Source of the DNA: Planctomycetota bacterium
GTDB lineage: Bacteria; Planctomycetota; UBA8742; UBA2392
Assembly (NCBI GenBank): GCA_019912315.1
Contig: JAIOJA010000040.1
Coordinates: forward strand, 62,001 to 126,000
Length of the DNA: 64,000 nt
Direction: 5' to 3'
In this document: piece after piece, positions 1 to 7,457 of the stretch
How the letters are laid out: each line of letters starts with the position of its first letter
How positions within the stretch are numbered: the first letter of the stretch is position 1
The notes under the pieces: generated by a model
Told to the model about the DNA's origin: nothing
Database searches by the model: none
Seen by the model: only the letters and a program-made list of their open reading frames with translations
Made by a program: the position numbers and the translations under genes

Positions 1-213
1 AGTCAGGTTCCAGATTCGGGCCGGCCGCCCGACTTTGCGGCGCTCGTCGGTGAACTCGACGGCCCCTTCCTCTTGCAGAGAATACAGATGTTGCCGCACC
101 GCCATGGCCGTTACGCCAAGGCGCTTGGCGATCTGCCCGGCTGCCTGGGGGCCCTTGGTTTTGAGGAAGAAAAGAATCTTCTCGCGGGCTTTCTCGGGTA
201 TGTCAGTCTTCAT
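1..213 (-). CDS. HTH transcriptional regulator, SufR/DeoR-like winged helix (partial)
   Basis: Reverse-strand frame opening at an ATG preceded by AAGGAAG and running off the left edge, so only the N-terminal 71 residues are visible. They form a winged helix-turn-helix: a helix with REKILFFLKTKG, then AGQIAKRLGVTAMAVRQHL as the recognition region, then a wing with EEGAVEF and a GRPARIWNLT strand. This pattern is characteristic of SufR-like and related DeoR/ArsR-fold repressors. The effector-binding or Fe-S domain would lie outside the window, so the ligand is unknown. It is divergent from the VOC gene, and two palindromes lie in the shared upstream region, which fits autoregulation. The SD is unusually close to the ATG, so the exact start is slightly uncertain. 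Confidence 0.8.
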   Translation of the reverse strand, partial: MKTDIPEKAREKILFFLKTKGPQAAGQIAKRLGVTAMAVRQHLYSLQEEGAVEFTDERRKVGRPARIWNLT

Positions 214-242
214 CTTCCTTATTAAGGCGCTTTGGCGGAATA

Positions 243-290
243 AAGCAAGGTCTTGCTTGACTTATTAGGTAAAGTTATTCCTTTACTAAT
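243..290. promoter_or_regulatory. Two adjacent palindromes between divergent regulator and VOC gene
   Basis: AAGCAAG (243-249) and CTTGCTT (252-258) form a perfect 7-bp inverted repeat with a 2-bp centre. Six bases further on, ATTAGGTAAAG and CCTTTACTAAT (264-290) form an imperfect inverted repeat across an AT-rich stretch in an otherwise GC-rich region. The position between the divergent HTH gene and the VOC gene suggests operators for the regulator. No consensus-quality -35/-10 pair was found. Confidence 0.45.
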
Positions 291-332
291 AGGGCTTGGC
301 AATCGGGCTGGGCTCATGGCCGGAGGACTCCA

Positions 333-746
333 ATGACCGTCAAGCACATTGATCATCTAAACCTGAGCGTGGTTAACTTCGACGAGACCGCGGACTGGTA
401 CAAGCGCATGTTCGGCTTTAACGTCGTCGAAACGGGCACCGAAAGCGGACAGCCCTGGGGCGTGATCCGCAGCGGCGACGCGATGCTGTGCATCTATCAG
501 CGCCCAGACTGGAAGCGCTACGACAAGGACGAGTTGGGCGAGCAAGGCCTGCAACGCATCGCCCACTTCGCCTTCCGGATTACGGACCGTGAGCAATGGG
601 ACGAAACCCTGAAGCGCGAGAAGCCGCAGCTCTATTATGGCGGTGTTAACCAGTACCTTCACTCCACTTCGTGGTACGTGCGCGATCCGAACGGCTACTC
701 GATCGAGGTCGCCTGCTGGGAAAATGACACACCCTCCTTCAGTTAA
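333..746 (+). CDS. VOC family protein (glyoxalase/dioxygenase fold)
   Basis: 137 residues, the size of a single-module vicinal-oxygen-chelate protein. The start ATG follows GGAGG at good spacing. The N-terminus HIDHLNLSV gives a metal-ligand candidate at His8. His78 (IAHFAF) and Glu125 (YSIEVACWE) are the other likely ligands, and DPNGYSIE is the usual C-terminal VOC signature. The fold covers glyoxalase I, extradiol dioxygenases and antibiotic-resistance proteins, so substrate and metal cannot be named. It is the first gene of a plus-strand run with a ThiS-like protein and two beta-propeller proteins. Confidence 0.85.
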   Translation: MTVKHIDHLNLSVVNFDETADWYKRMFGFNVVETGTESGQPWGVIRSGDAMLCIYQRPDWKRYDKDELGEQGLQRIAHFAFRITDREQWDETLKREKPQLYYGGVNQYLHSTSWYVRDPNGYSIEVACWENDTPSFS

Positions 747-766
747 TCTGCATATACAACGAACAT

Positions 767-791
767 GGGGCGGCGTTATGATTGCCGCCCC
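767..791 (+). promoter_or_regulatory. Stem-loop abutting the start codon of the ThiS-like gene
   Basis: GGGGCGGC (767-774) pairs perfectly with GCCGCCCC (784-791) around a 9-nt loop, and the next base is the ATG at 792. There is no U-tract, so it is a poor terminator for the upstream VOC gene. There is also no Shine-Dalgarno for 792. An in-frame ATG at 765 would put the stem inside the coding sequence. Possible roles are translational control, a processing site or attenuation between the two genes. Confidence 0.4.
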
Positions 792-1070
792 ATGCCTAAG
801 GTCGAACTCGCGAGACATCTGTACGCGTTCTTCCCCCAACTCGAGGGACAGGAAATCAGCGTGGAAGCAGACACCGCAGCCGGTGTCGTGCAAGCCATGG
901 AAAAGATCGCCCCCGGGTTTTCCTTCTATATATGTGACGAGCGCGGCAGCCTGCGCACACACGTCAACATTTTCATTGAGCAAGACATGGTCGCGGACCG
1001 CAAAGAACTGACCGACAAGGTCAAGCCGGACTCCCGCGTCTACATTCTGCAGGCCTTATCAGGCGGCTAG
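792..1070 (+). CDS. MoaD/ThiS family ubiquitin-like protein
   Basis: 92 residues from the ATG at 792, close to the usual size of MoaD/ThiS sulfur carriers. It begins VELARHLYAFFP, has a mid-section ending RVYILQALSGG, and finishes in the C-terminal Gly-Gly that these proteins need for adenylation and thiocarboxylation or isopeptide transfer. No E1-like (MoeB/ThiF), MoaE or ThiG gene is next to it. Instead its stop lies 8 bp before a BNR beta-propeller gene. An earlier in-frame ATG at 765 would add nine residues. Assignment to the fold is firm; whether it carries sulfur or is a protein modifier is not decidable here. Confidence 0.8.
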   Translation: MPKVELARHLYAFFPQLEGQEISVEADTAAGVVQAMEKIAPGFSFYICDERGSLRTHVNIFIEQDMVADRKELTDKVKPDSRVYILQALSGG

Positions 1071-1078
1071 GAGCAACT

Positions 1079-2602
1079 ATGTCGGACCGCATATTGCTGG
1101 GCACACGCAAGGGCACGATCATTCTGGACCGGAACGGCGCTGGCTGGAAGGTCGGAACTGTTGGCCACTATGGCGTGAACGTCAGCTTTGTTTCACGCGA
1201 CCCGCGCGATGGCACCCTTTGGGCCGGGCTTGATCACGGGCACTGGGGGACGAAACTCTCGCGCTCGACGGACAACGGCAAGACCTGGGCCGACGCGCCG
1301 CAGATCATGTACCCGAAAGATGCGCGCTACATCGACGGCTACGAGAAAGACGAAAACGGCGAAGACAAGCAGCCGAAAATCAAACACGCCACCCTCGGCA
1401 AAATCTGGAGCATCGGCTTCGGCGGTGCCGACCAGCCCGGCCGTATCTGGGTCGGGACAATCCCCGGCGGCCTGTTTCGCAGCGACGACGGCGGCGAAAG
1501 CTGGGAGCTGAATCGACCATTGTGGGATCACGAATCCCGCGGCGGCCCGAACCTCGACAAGCCCACACACTGGTTCGGCGGCGGGGCGACCGTAGATGGC
1601 GACTCGACGCCGGGCATTCATTCCATAGTGGTAGACCCGCGCAACAGCAAGCGCGTGTTGATCGGCATCAGTTGCGCCGGCGTGCTGGAAACCACCAACG
1701 ACGGCAAGACCTGGGTCGGGCGCAACAAGGGCAGCAAGGCCTGCTTCCTGCCGAACCCGGACGCCGAATGGGGTCACGACCCGCACTTCGTAAGCCTGTG
1801 CCCCAGCAACCCCGACCACGTCTGGCAGCAGAATCACTGCGGCGTCTTTTACAGCGCAAACGGCGGACAGCAGTGGCAGGAAGTCAGCAAACAGAGCGAG
1901 GGCGTGCACTTTGGCTTCTCGGTCGCCGTTGACGAAAAGGACGGTCGCACGGCCTGGCTCGTGCCCGGGCGCTCCGACATGGCACGCATGTCCGTCGGCG
2001 GCGGGTTGTTTGTCGCCCGCACGCAGGATGGCGGACAAAGCTGGCAGCAACTGCGCGAAGGGCTGCCGCAGGAACGCGCCCACGACATCGTCTACCGCCA
2101 TTCACTGGACATCAAAGGCGACATGCTCGCTTTCGGCAGCACCACCGGAAACCTCTACTTCAGCGCCGACCGAGGCGACAGCTGGCACACCATCAGCAAC
2201 AACTTCCCACCCATCCACTCAGTAAGATTCGCCGAAACCAGCCCAACCAGAAAACCCGCACCCAAAAAGAAAGCGGCAAACAAGAAGCCAGACGCCACCA
2301 GCCCCGGCCGGAAGGCCGGGGGAGCCAAAAAGAAGCCCGTGAAGAAAGCCACGAAGAAGAAAGCCGTGGCGAAAAAGAAGGTTGCCAAGAAGGCCACCAG
2401 GAAAGCTGTCACGAAGAAGGCTGCTCCCAAGAAGAAGCCAGCAAAGAACCCCAAGGCCAAGAAGGCGACCAAGAAGGCTGCCAAGAAAAAGCCGGTCCGG
2501 AAAGCTGTCAACAAGAAGAAGGCTCCGGCGAAGAAGAAGGCGGCCCCGAAGAAAGCTGCCAAGAAGCCTGCCAAGAAGGCCAAGGGCAAGAAGAAGCGCT
2601 AA
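1079..2602 (+). CDS. BNR/sialidase-like beta-propeller protein with Lys/Ala-rich C-terminal tail
   Basis: 507 residues with SD GGAG before the ATG. Residues 1 to about 385 form a propeller with repeated Asp-box-like motifs (STDNGKTW, SDDGGESWE, TNDGKTW, TQDGGQSW, SADRGDSW), as in the WD40/YVTN/BNR-like sialidase superfamily. There is no signal peptide, so it is probably cytoplasmic. Residues 386-507 are a low-complexity basic tail of Lys, Ala, Pro and Arg resembling histone H1 or Hc1-type DNA-binding tails. The paralogue immediately downstream lacks this tail. No sialidase catalytic triad was identified, so an enzymatic role is not claimed. The tail suggests nucleic-acid or polyanion binding. 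Confidence 0.8.
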   Translation: MSDRILLGTRKGTIILDRNGAGWKVGTVGHYGVNVSFVSRDPRDGTLWAGLDHGHWGTKLSRSTDNGKTWADAPQIMYPKDARYIDGYEKDENGEDKQPKIKHATLGKIWSIGFGGADQPGRIWVGTIPGGLFRSDDGGESWELNRPLWDHESRGGPNLDKPTHWFGGGATVDGDSTPGIHSIVVDPRNSKRVLIGISCAGVLETTNDGKTWVGRNKGSKACFLPNPDAEWGHDPHFVSLCPSNPDHVWQQNHCGVFYSANGGQQWQEVSKQSEGVHFGFSVAVDEKDGRTAWLVPGRSDMARMSVGGGLFVARTQDGGQSWQQLREGLPQERAHDIVYRHSLDIKGDMLAFGSTTGNLYFSADRGDSWHTISNNFPPIHSVRFAETSPTRKPAPKKKAANKKPDATSPGRKAGGAKKKPVKKATKKKAVAKKKVAKKATRKAVTKKAAPKKKPAKNPKAKKATKKAAKKKPVRKAVNKKKAPAKKKAAPKKAAKKPAKKAKGKKKR

Positions 2603-2638
2603 CGAAACCAAACCGCGACAACACGCGAGGTATCAACC

Positions 2639-3817
2639 ATGTCAGAGATCATCCTCGGCACCCGCAAGGGAACGATCATCCTGCACAAGCGCGACGGCTC
2701 CTGGCGCGAGAAAACCCACGCGCACCAGGGCACCAACGTGGCTTACGCGGACAAGGACCCGCGCACCGGCAACTACTGGTCCGCACTCGACCACGGGCAC
2801 TGGGGCAGCAAGATGTCCCGCAGCACCGACGACGGGCAGACCTGGGCGGACGCTGGGCAGATTAAGTATCCCGAGGGCTCGAAGTACATCGAGTCGCCGT
2901 TCACCGACCCAGGCCCCGAAGGGCCGGCCGTGCGCGAAGCCAAGGTGCTGAAACTCTGGGTAATCGGCTTCGGCGGTGACAACCAGCCTGGGCGCCTCTA
3001 CTGCGGCACGATCCCCGGCGGGCTTTTCGTCAGCAACGACAACGGCGAGAGCTGGGAGCTGAATCGCAACCTGTGGAACGACGAGTCCCGCGGCGGCGAC
3101 CTGTTCAACAGCAGCAACGGGCGCGCGCCGGGTAAGCGGCAACTCTGGTTCGGCACGCCAGCGTCCGGCGAGTCGGGCGAATTCGCGGCCGGCATTCATT
3201 CGATCGCCGTGAATCCGCAGAATCCGAGCCACTACATGCTCGCGGTATCCTGCGCCGGCGTAGTGGAAACCCAGGACGACGGCCAGACCTGGCGCCCGCG
3301 CAACAAGGGCATCAAGGCCTTCGGTATGCCGAACCCGGAAGATGTCGAATGGGGACATGACGTGCACTTCCTCGATATCTGCAAGAACGATCCGCGCCAC
3401 GTGTGGCACCAGAACCACGGCGGCGTCTACTACAGCAACGACGGCGCCGAATCCTGGACCTGCGTCGACGACAAGGACAAGGGCGTCCACTTCGGCTGGC
3501 CGATCGCCGTAGATGCAAATGACGGGCGCACGGCCTGGATCGTGCCGCAGCAATCGGACCAGGCAAGACTGGCAGTAGACCGCAGCCTGTTCGTCGGAAG
3601 AACCGAAGACGGCGGCAAGTCGTGGAAGCAGCTAAGGAAAGGGCTGCCACAAGAAAACGCCTTCGACACGGTGTACCGCCACTGTTTAGACAACAGCAAC
3701 GACGCACTCGCCTTCGGCACGACCAACGGCAATCTATACGTAAGCGAAGACCGCGGAGACAGTTGGTACACCATCGGCACCAACTTCCCACCTATTCACT
3801 CAGTCAGATTCGCGTAG
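2639..3817 (+). CDS. BNR/sialidase-like beta-propeller protein (tailless paralogue)
   Basis: 392 residues. GAGG precedes the ATG, and the gene starts 36 bp after its paralogue. It opens with the same EIILGTRKGTIIL block as the upstream gene (ILLGTRKGTIILD) and shares the order of Asp-box-like motifs (STDDGQTW, SNDNGESWE, TQDDGQTW, SNDGAESW, TEDGGKSW, SEDRGDSW). It stops exactly where the basic tail begins in the first copy (both read FPPIHSVRFA). The pair is best explained as a tandem duplication followed by gain or loss of the tail. Function unknown. The ThiS-like neighbour suggests a shared pathway. Confidence 0.8.
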   Translation: MSEIILGTRKGTIILHKRDGSWREKTHAHQGTNVAYADKDPRTGNYWSALDHGHWGSKMSRSTDDGQTWADAGQIKYPEGSKYIESPFTDPGPEGPAVREAKVLKLWVIGFGGDNQPGRLYCGTIPGGLFVSNDNGESWELNRNLWNDESRGGDLFNSSNGRAPGKRQLWFGTPASGESGEFAAGIHSIAVNPQNPSHYMLAVSCAGVVETQDDGQTWRPRNKGIKAFGMPNPEDVEWGHDVHFLDICKNDPRHVWHQNHGGVYYSNDGAESWTCVDDKDKGVHFGWPIAVDANDGRTAWIVPQQSDQARLAVDRSLFVGRTEDGGKSWKQLRKGLPQENAFDTVYRHCLDNSNDALAFGTTNGNLYVSEDRGDSWYTIGTNFPPIHSVRFA

Positions 3818-3835
3818 GAAACCCAACAAACACAA

Positions 3836-3859
3836 AGCCCCGGCGAGTTCGCCGGGGCT
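3836..3859. terminator. Bidirectional rho-independent terminator
   Basis: An 11-bp GC-rich stem (3836-3846 with 3849-3859) and a 2-nt loop sit between two converging genes. The plus side continues CTTACATTTTA, and the minus side continues TTTGTGTTTGTT, so it can serve both transcripts. Confidence 0.75.
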
Positions 3860-3867
3860 CTTACATT

Positions 3868-5706
3868 TTACTTCGGGGACCAGGCCGGGTGGCTTGGTTG
3901 GCCTTTGGTTTCAATCTGCCAGCAGGTCTGGGGCTCGCCGACTTTCCAGACCCAGAGCTCGCGATGGGTGTTGCCGTTGCTGGCCATGGTGCGGATGCCA
4001 GCGATCCACTTGCCGTCCGGGCTGATGGTTGGGTCTTCTACGTTCTCGTTGAACAGGTCGGTCAGCTGCACAAGCTGCTTGTTCTCCATCACGATCGCGC
4101 AGACGTTGCGCCCGCCCCAGCCAGCCGGGTTGCTTGTCATGCCGGTGAACAGGATGCCGCTGGCATCCGGGAACCAGCAGGCGTCTTCTGAAAACAGCAT
4201 TTTGTCGCCGCTCAATAACTCCGTGGCCTTGTCGGCGCCCGGCTTCAGTGTCCATAACCCGCCTGTGTAGGACGTGTAGACCAGCGTGTTGTCTGCGGGC
4301 GACAGGTTCGGGTCGCTGCCGACCAGTGACCCGTAATCGTCGCTGCCCGGGACGCCGCCGGCCGCAGCCACACTGAAGAGACTACCGGTCGCAAACGTGA
4401 TTGACTTGCCGTCCTTGCTGTAGGACGGTGATGAAGCGTTTACGTGCTGGAGTGTCAGGTCGACGGTCGCAACGCCGCCGTCGGCGGTTTCGCCTGCCAG
4501 CACGTCTACGGTTGCGCCGCTGATGGCCGACTTGCCGCCGACGCGGACGATGATGGTCTGCAGTACGGCGTCGCCGAAATCGACGACGTCGTCGATCAGC
4601 AACTCAGTCTCTTCGCTGGCGGTTTCTGCGGGGCCCAGACTGAAGAAGCCGAGCTTGCGCGCGCCGTCGATGTAAATGCCGCCTTGGACGTTTTCAAACG
4701 TCAGGTTGCGCACCTTCAATTTGACACTGCCGGTCTTGCGGTCATCGCGCAGCAGCTCGTCGCGCCCGGGCGGGTTGGTCACTCGACGTACGCCTTTTTC
4801 ATCCAACGCATAGAGGTCTGCACTGAAGTAGCTGTGGGCCATCTCATGTGTGCTGCTGAAACAGAGTTCATTGCCGTCGTGCCGCCAAGCCAGCCCGTAG
4901 TTCTCCACGCTGAGCGATTCATGCCTGAACATGCTCACACGTTTGCTGCCATCGGCGCTTGCGGCGTTGATTTCAAACTGGTCGCGCCCGCCGTCGGGGC
5001 CCTTCACCCGGGTGGTCTCGCCATAAGCAATGAAGGTCGGGGCCTCGGGTGGCGTGAACTCGCCGTCAACAGTCAGACTGACTTTGTCCACGTCGAGTTG
5101 CAGCAGATCGCCGTTGATGCTGGCGATCAGCACAAGCTGGGGGCGCTGGCTGCGCCTGGTGTTGATGGCTTTGAGCTCCGCCTCGCCCAGCTTGTGGTCG
5201 ATCTGCTGCCACTCCCAGCCGGGGAAGTTGGCCGCGTTGACTTCTTTGATCGTCGCCGCGCTTTCGAATTGCGAGTGCTCATCAAAGCTGCCGATCGCGA
5301 CCGTCAACCCTTGCAGGTTCGCGCCCTCACCCTTGCTGACCAAGCGCCAGTCCAGCTTGAGCGTGCCGTCAGTAAGCTTGTCCGGCAGGTGAAGCATCTG
5401 GCATAGAAAGCCTGTGGTCCCGAAGGTGTTGTTCACCTGGATCGCGGCGCCGTAGTCCTTGTCGTCACCGGCGCGACCGGAGTCCGTGCCGACGCCAGCG
5501 ATGCCGCCATTCATGGCCCAGGCACTGTTGCCGTAATCGAAACCACCGTTGCGGATTACGTCGCGCCCGCGCCATGTTTGCCTCTGCGGTTTTGTATCGG
5601 CGATCTTCCGCAGCTTGAAGTCCGGTGCTGGCTCTTGATCCTGTGCTGTGGATGTCAGGACGAGCACGAGCAGGAACGCAGCCGCAATCGCGACACGATA
5701 GGGCAT
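3868..5706 (-). CDS. Exported PD40/TolB-like beta-propeller protein
   Basis: 612 residues from the ATG at 5706, chosen because GGAGA precedes it and a signal peptide follows (MPYRVAIAAAFLLVLVLTS, then AQDQEPAP). Residues about 40-200 look like a carbohydrate-binding-type beta-sandwich. The C-terminal third has TolB/WD40-like repeats (SPADNTLVYTSYTGG, FPDASGILFTGM, ISPDGKWIAGIRTM). It is likely periplasmic or surface exposed and resembles propeller proteins that bind proteins or glycans. No TonB/Pal neighbours, so it is not TolB proper. It converges on the BNR pair and shares their terminator. Confidence 0.7.
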   Translation of the reverse strand: MPYRVAIAAAFLLVLVLTSTAQDQEPAPDFKLRKIADTKPQRQTWRGRDVIRNGGFDYGNSAWAMNGGIAGVGTDSGRAGDDKDYGAAIQVNNTFGTTGFLCQMLHLPDKLTDGTLKLDWRLVSKGEGANLQGLTVAIGSFDEHSQFESAATIKEVNAANFPGWEWQQIDHKLGEAELKAINTRRSQRPQLVLIASINGDLLQLDVDKVSLTVDGEFTPPEAPTFIAYGETTRVKGPDGGRDQFEINAASADGSKRVSMFRHESLSVENYGLAWRHDGNELCFSSTHEMAHSYFSADLYALDEKGVRRVTNPPGRDELLRDDRKTGSVKLKVRNLTFENVQGGIYIDGARKLGFFSLGPAETASEETELLIDDVVDFGDAVLQTIIVRVGGKSAISGATVDVLAGETADGGVATVDLTLQHVNASSPSYSKDGKSITFATGSLFSVAAAGGVPGSDDYGSLVGSDPNLSPADNTLVYTSYTGGLWTLKPGADKATELLSGDKMLFSEDACWFPDASGILFTGMTSNPAGWGGRNVCAIVMENKQLVQLTDLFNENVEDPTISPDGKWIAGIRTMASNGNTHRELWVWKVGEPQTCWQIETKGQPSHPAWSPK

Positions 5707-5847
5707 GATTGTCTCCGTTGTACGGTGAGCGCTATGATTGTGCGTCAGTACCAGCAACGCGTAAAGCCCGTTGGTGGGGATGACTCTCCGACATGTTTCC
5801 GGCACCACGGGGGGGGTCGTTCGCGGCCGGTTTCAGGCGGCGCCCGG

Positions 5848-7320
5848 TTACTCCGGACTGTCGAGATCCTTCAGCACATGATAGCCGCGGGCGATGTAGT
5901 CACGGACGAAGGCGACCGCCTCAGCGTGGGGTGGATCGCCGGGGCGGCACAACTCCAGCACGTTGCGGGCGTGGATGATTCTCAGCTCAAGGCGCGGCTG
6001 CACTTCCGTGTTTTCATGCAGCAGGGCTTGCGCGGTGTCCAGGTGGTTCCGGGCCGCCTTGTGCTGGCCCCCCAGGCGGAACAACTGCGCCGCCATGCAC
6101 TCCTGCGCGAAGCGCGCCATCGGATCCTGCTTCTGGAGCGTGTTGTCGATGTGCACCAGCAGGCGCTGCGCCGCCGTGCCGCTGCCTTCGGACAGCACCT
6201 CGCGCAGGCACGAAAGGTGCACCGCGAGAATGTACTCCGAGTCCATTCCCTGTTTATTGACGCCATGTTTGAGGACGAAATCGACCCATTCCTGATTCTC
6301 ACATGCGGCGCTGCAGCTCGCCAGATATGACCACTTGGCATCGCTATCGCCTCCGAATGCCGCGGCCTGTTCAATCGTCATGCTGCCTTCAAGCAGCTGC
6401 CCGCGTGCGAGTGTCTGCTCGATGTTGCGGCGGTAGCTGGTCGTAGCGTCTGGAAGCAGGCGGCGCAGATCATCCAGACCCCGCCGCAGGTCGCCGAGTT
6501 CAATGTCGATTGCCGCCGCAAGGGCACGCATCTGCGGGTGGTCACCGTCAAACAGCTCGATGGTCGCGCGGGCGATGCGGCGCGCCTCCCTGACGCGGTG
6601 CGCGCTCAGCAGGATCATCACGTAGTTGTGCGCTTCCGGCCTAGTCCATTCGTCTAATTCGGTGTGGTTCAGCAGGTACGCCAGGAAGCTCTTCTTCTGG
6701 TGCGGCAGGGCCTTTTCAGGCTCGCCGCAGTTATGATGGAAGTGAGATTGCGCGCCCTCAAGCTGGCTTTGCAGCCACCAGTCGTCACTCAGGCGCGCCA
6801 CCTGTTCGGCGGCCTGCAGCAGGGTCTCGGCGCGGTTAAGGTCGCGCTTCACGTTGGCGTTGCGCACTTCCTCTATGAGCTTCAGAAACACTTTGCGGCT
6901 GTGTTTGTTCAAGTCGGCGCGCAGTTTCTCGTAGTCCTGCATGGCGTCGTTGAGCTTGCGCAGCACACCAAGGTGGTGCTTTCCAGCCAGGCTGCCGAGA
7001 CGCATCCGGTTCACGGCGCCCATGGCCTCCACTAGCGCCAGCAGGTCGCCGGCCATTTCCGCCGTGCCCGCCGACACATCCGACAGGTAAGGAGTGCCCT
7101 CACCCGTAAGCAGCCAGGCCGGGTTGATGCCCAGCCCTTCCACAAGGGCGGCGGCGAACTCGATCGGCATGCGCGTGCCGTTGACGTAGCGGCTGACGTT
7201 GTTGCGCGAGAACTCGGTCTTGCGAGCGATGTCAGCCTGCGAGTGCGTTTCCGCCAGCTCAGCAAGGCGCTTGAGAATGCCCTCGGCGCGTTCAGCGTTG
7301 CGGTCGGTGGTAGTGTTCAT
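5848..7320 (-). CDS. XRE-family HTH regulator with helical-repeat (TPR-like) region
   Basis: 490 residues from the ATG at 7320, which has GGGGA upstream. An earlier in-frame start would lack an SD. Residues about 10-75 are a Cro/C1-type HTH (HSQADIARKTEFSRNNVSRY, then a GINPAWLLTGEG segment typical of phage-repressor-like proteins). The remaining 400 residues are alpha-helical with many Ala/Leu/Arg repeats, consistent with TPR-like peptide- or protein-binding repeats as in Rap/PlcR-type regulators. It is divergent from the FG-GAP surface protein at 7458, and repeated GTTGTACC motifs lie between, suggesting that it controls both genes. The ligand is unknown. Confidence 0.75.
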   Translation of the reverse strand: MNTTTDRNAERAEGILKRLAELAETHSQADIARKTEFSRNNVSRYVNGTRMPIEFAAALVEGLGINPAWLLTGEGTPYLSDVSAGTAEMAGDLLALVEAMGAVNRMRLGSLAGKHHLGVLRKLNDAMQDYEKLRADLNKHSRKVFLKLIEEVRNANVKRDLNRAETLLQAAEQVARLSDDWWLQSQLEGAQSHFHHNCGEPEKALPHQKKSFLAYLLNHTELDEWTRPEAHNYVMILLSAHRVREARRIARATIELFDGDHPQMRALAAAIDIELGDLRRGLDDLRRLLPDATTSYRRNIEQTLARGQLLEGSMTIEQAAAFGGDSDAKWSYLASCSAACENQEWVDFVLKHGVNKQGMDSEYILAVHLSCLREVLSEGSGTAAQRLLVHIDNTLQKQDPMARFAQECMAAQLFRLGGQHKAARNHLDTAQALLHENTEVQPRLELRIIHARNVLELCRPGDPPHAEAVAFVRDYIARGYHVLKDLDSPE

Positions 7321-7358
7321 GTGTGTCCCCTGTCTCGTATCCGTTTCGGCAGGAACTT

Positions 7359-7424
7359 GTTGTACCAAGTGCGGTACACAACTCAACAGTCAAAATTCTA
7401 ATTGCATAACTAATCCGGTACAAC
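7359..7424. promoter_or_regulatory. Repeated GTTGTACC operator-like motifs
   Basis: GTTGTACC at 7359-7366 faces GGTACACAAC at 7373-7382 (same motif inverted, with two extra bases). An exact inverted copy GGTACAAC lies at 7417-7424. All three fall in the 137-bp gap between the XRE gene and the FG-GAP gene. Palindromic paired sites beside an XRE gene are the usual arrangement for autoregulation. Confidence 0.5.
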
Positions 7425-7457
7425 AGGCGCATGACGGTTCCTAACGGAGGAGTACAC

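Noticed and set aside
35-268. Plus-strand frame over the first 270 bases
   Set aside because: Opposite strand of the winged-helix regulator, whose product fits a known fold; the plus-strand product has no recognisable pattern.
357-983. Minus-strand frame across the VOC and ThiS-like genes
   Set aside because: Covered by two real genes with SDs and family motifs. It shows only the usual high-GC antisense openness.
5578-6330. Plus-strand frame over the XRE gene
   Set aside because: Antisense to a clear HTH/helical-repeat protein and without domain pattern.
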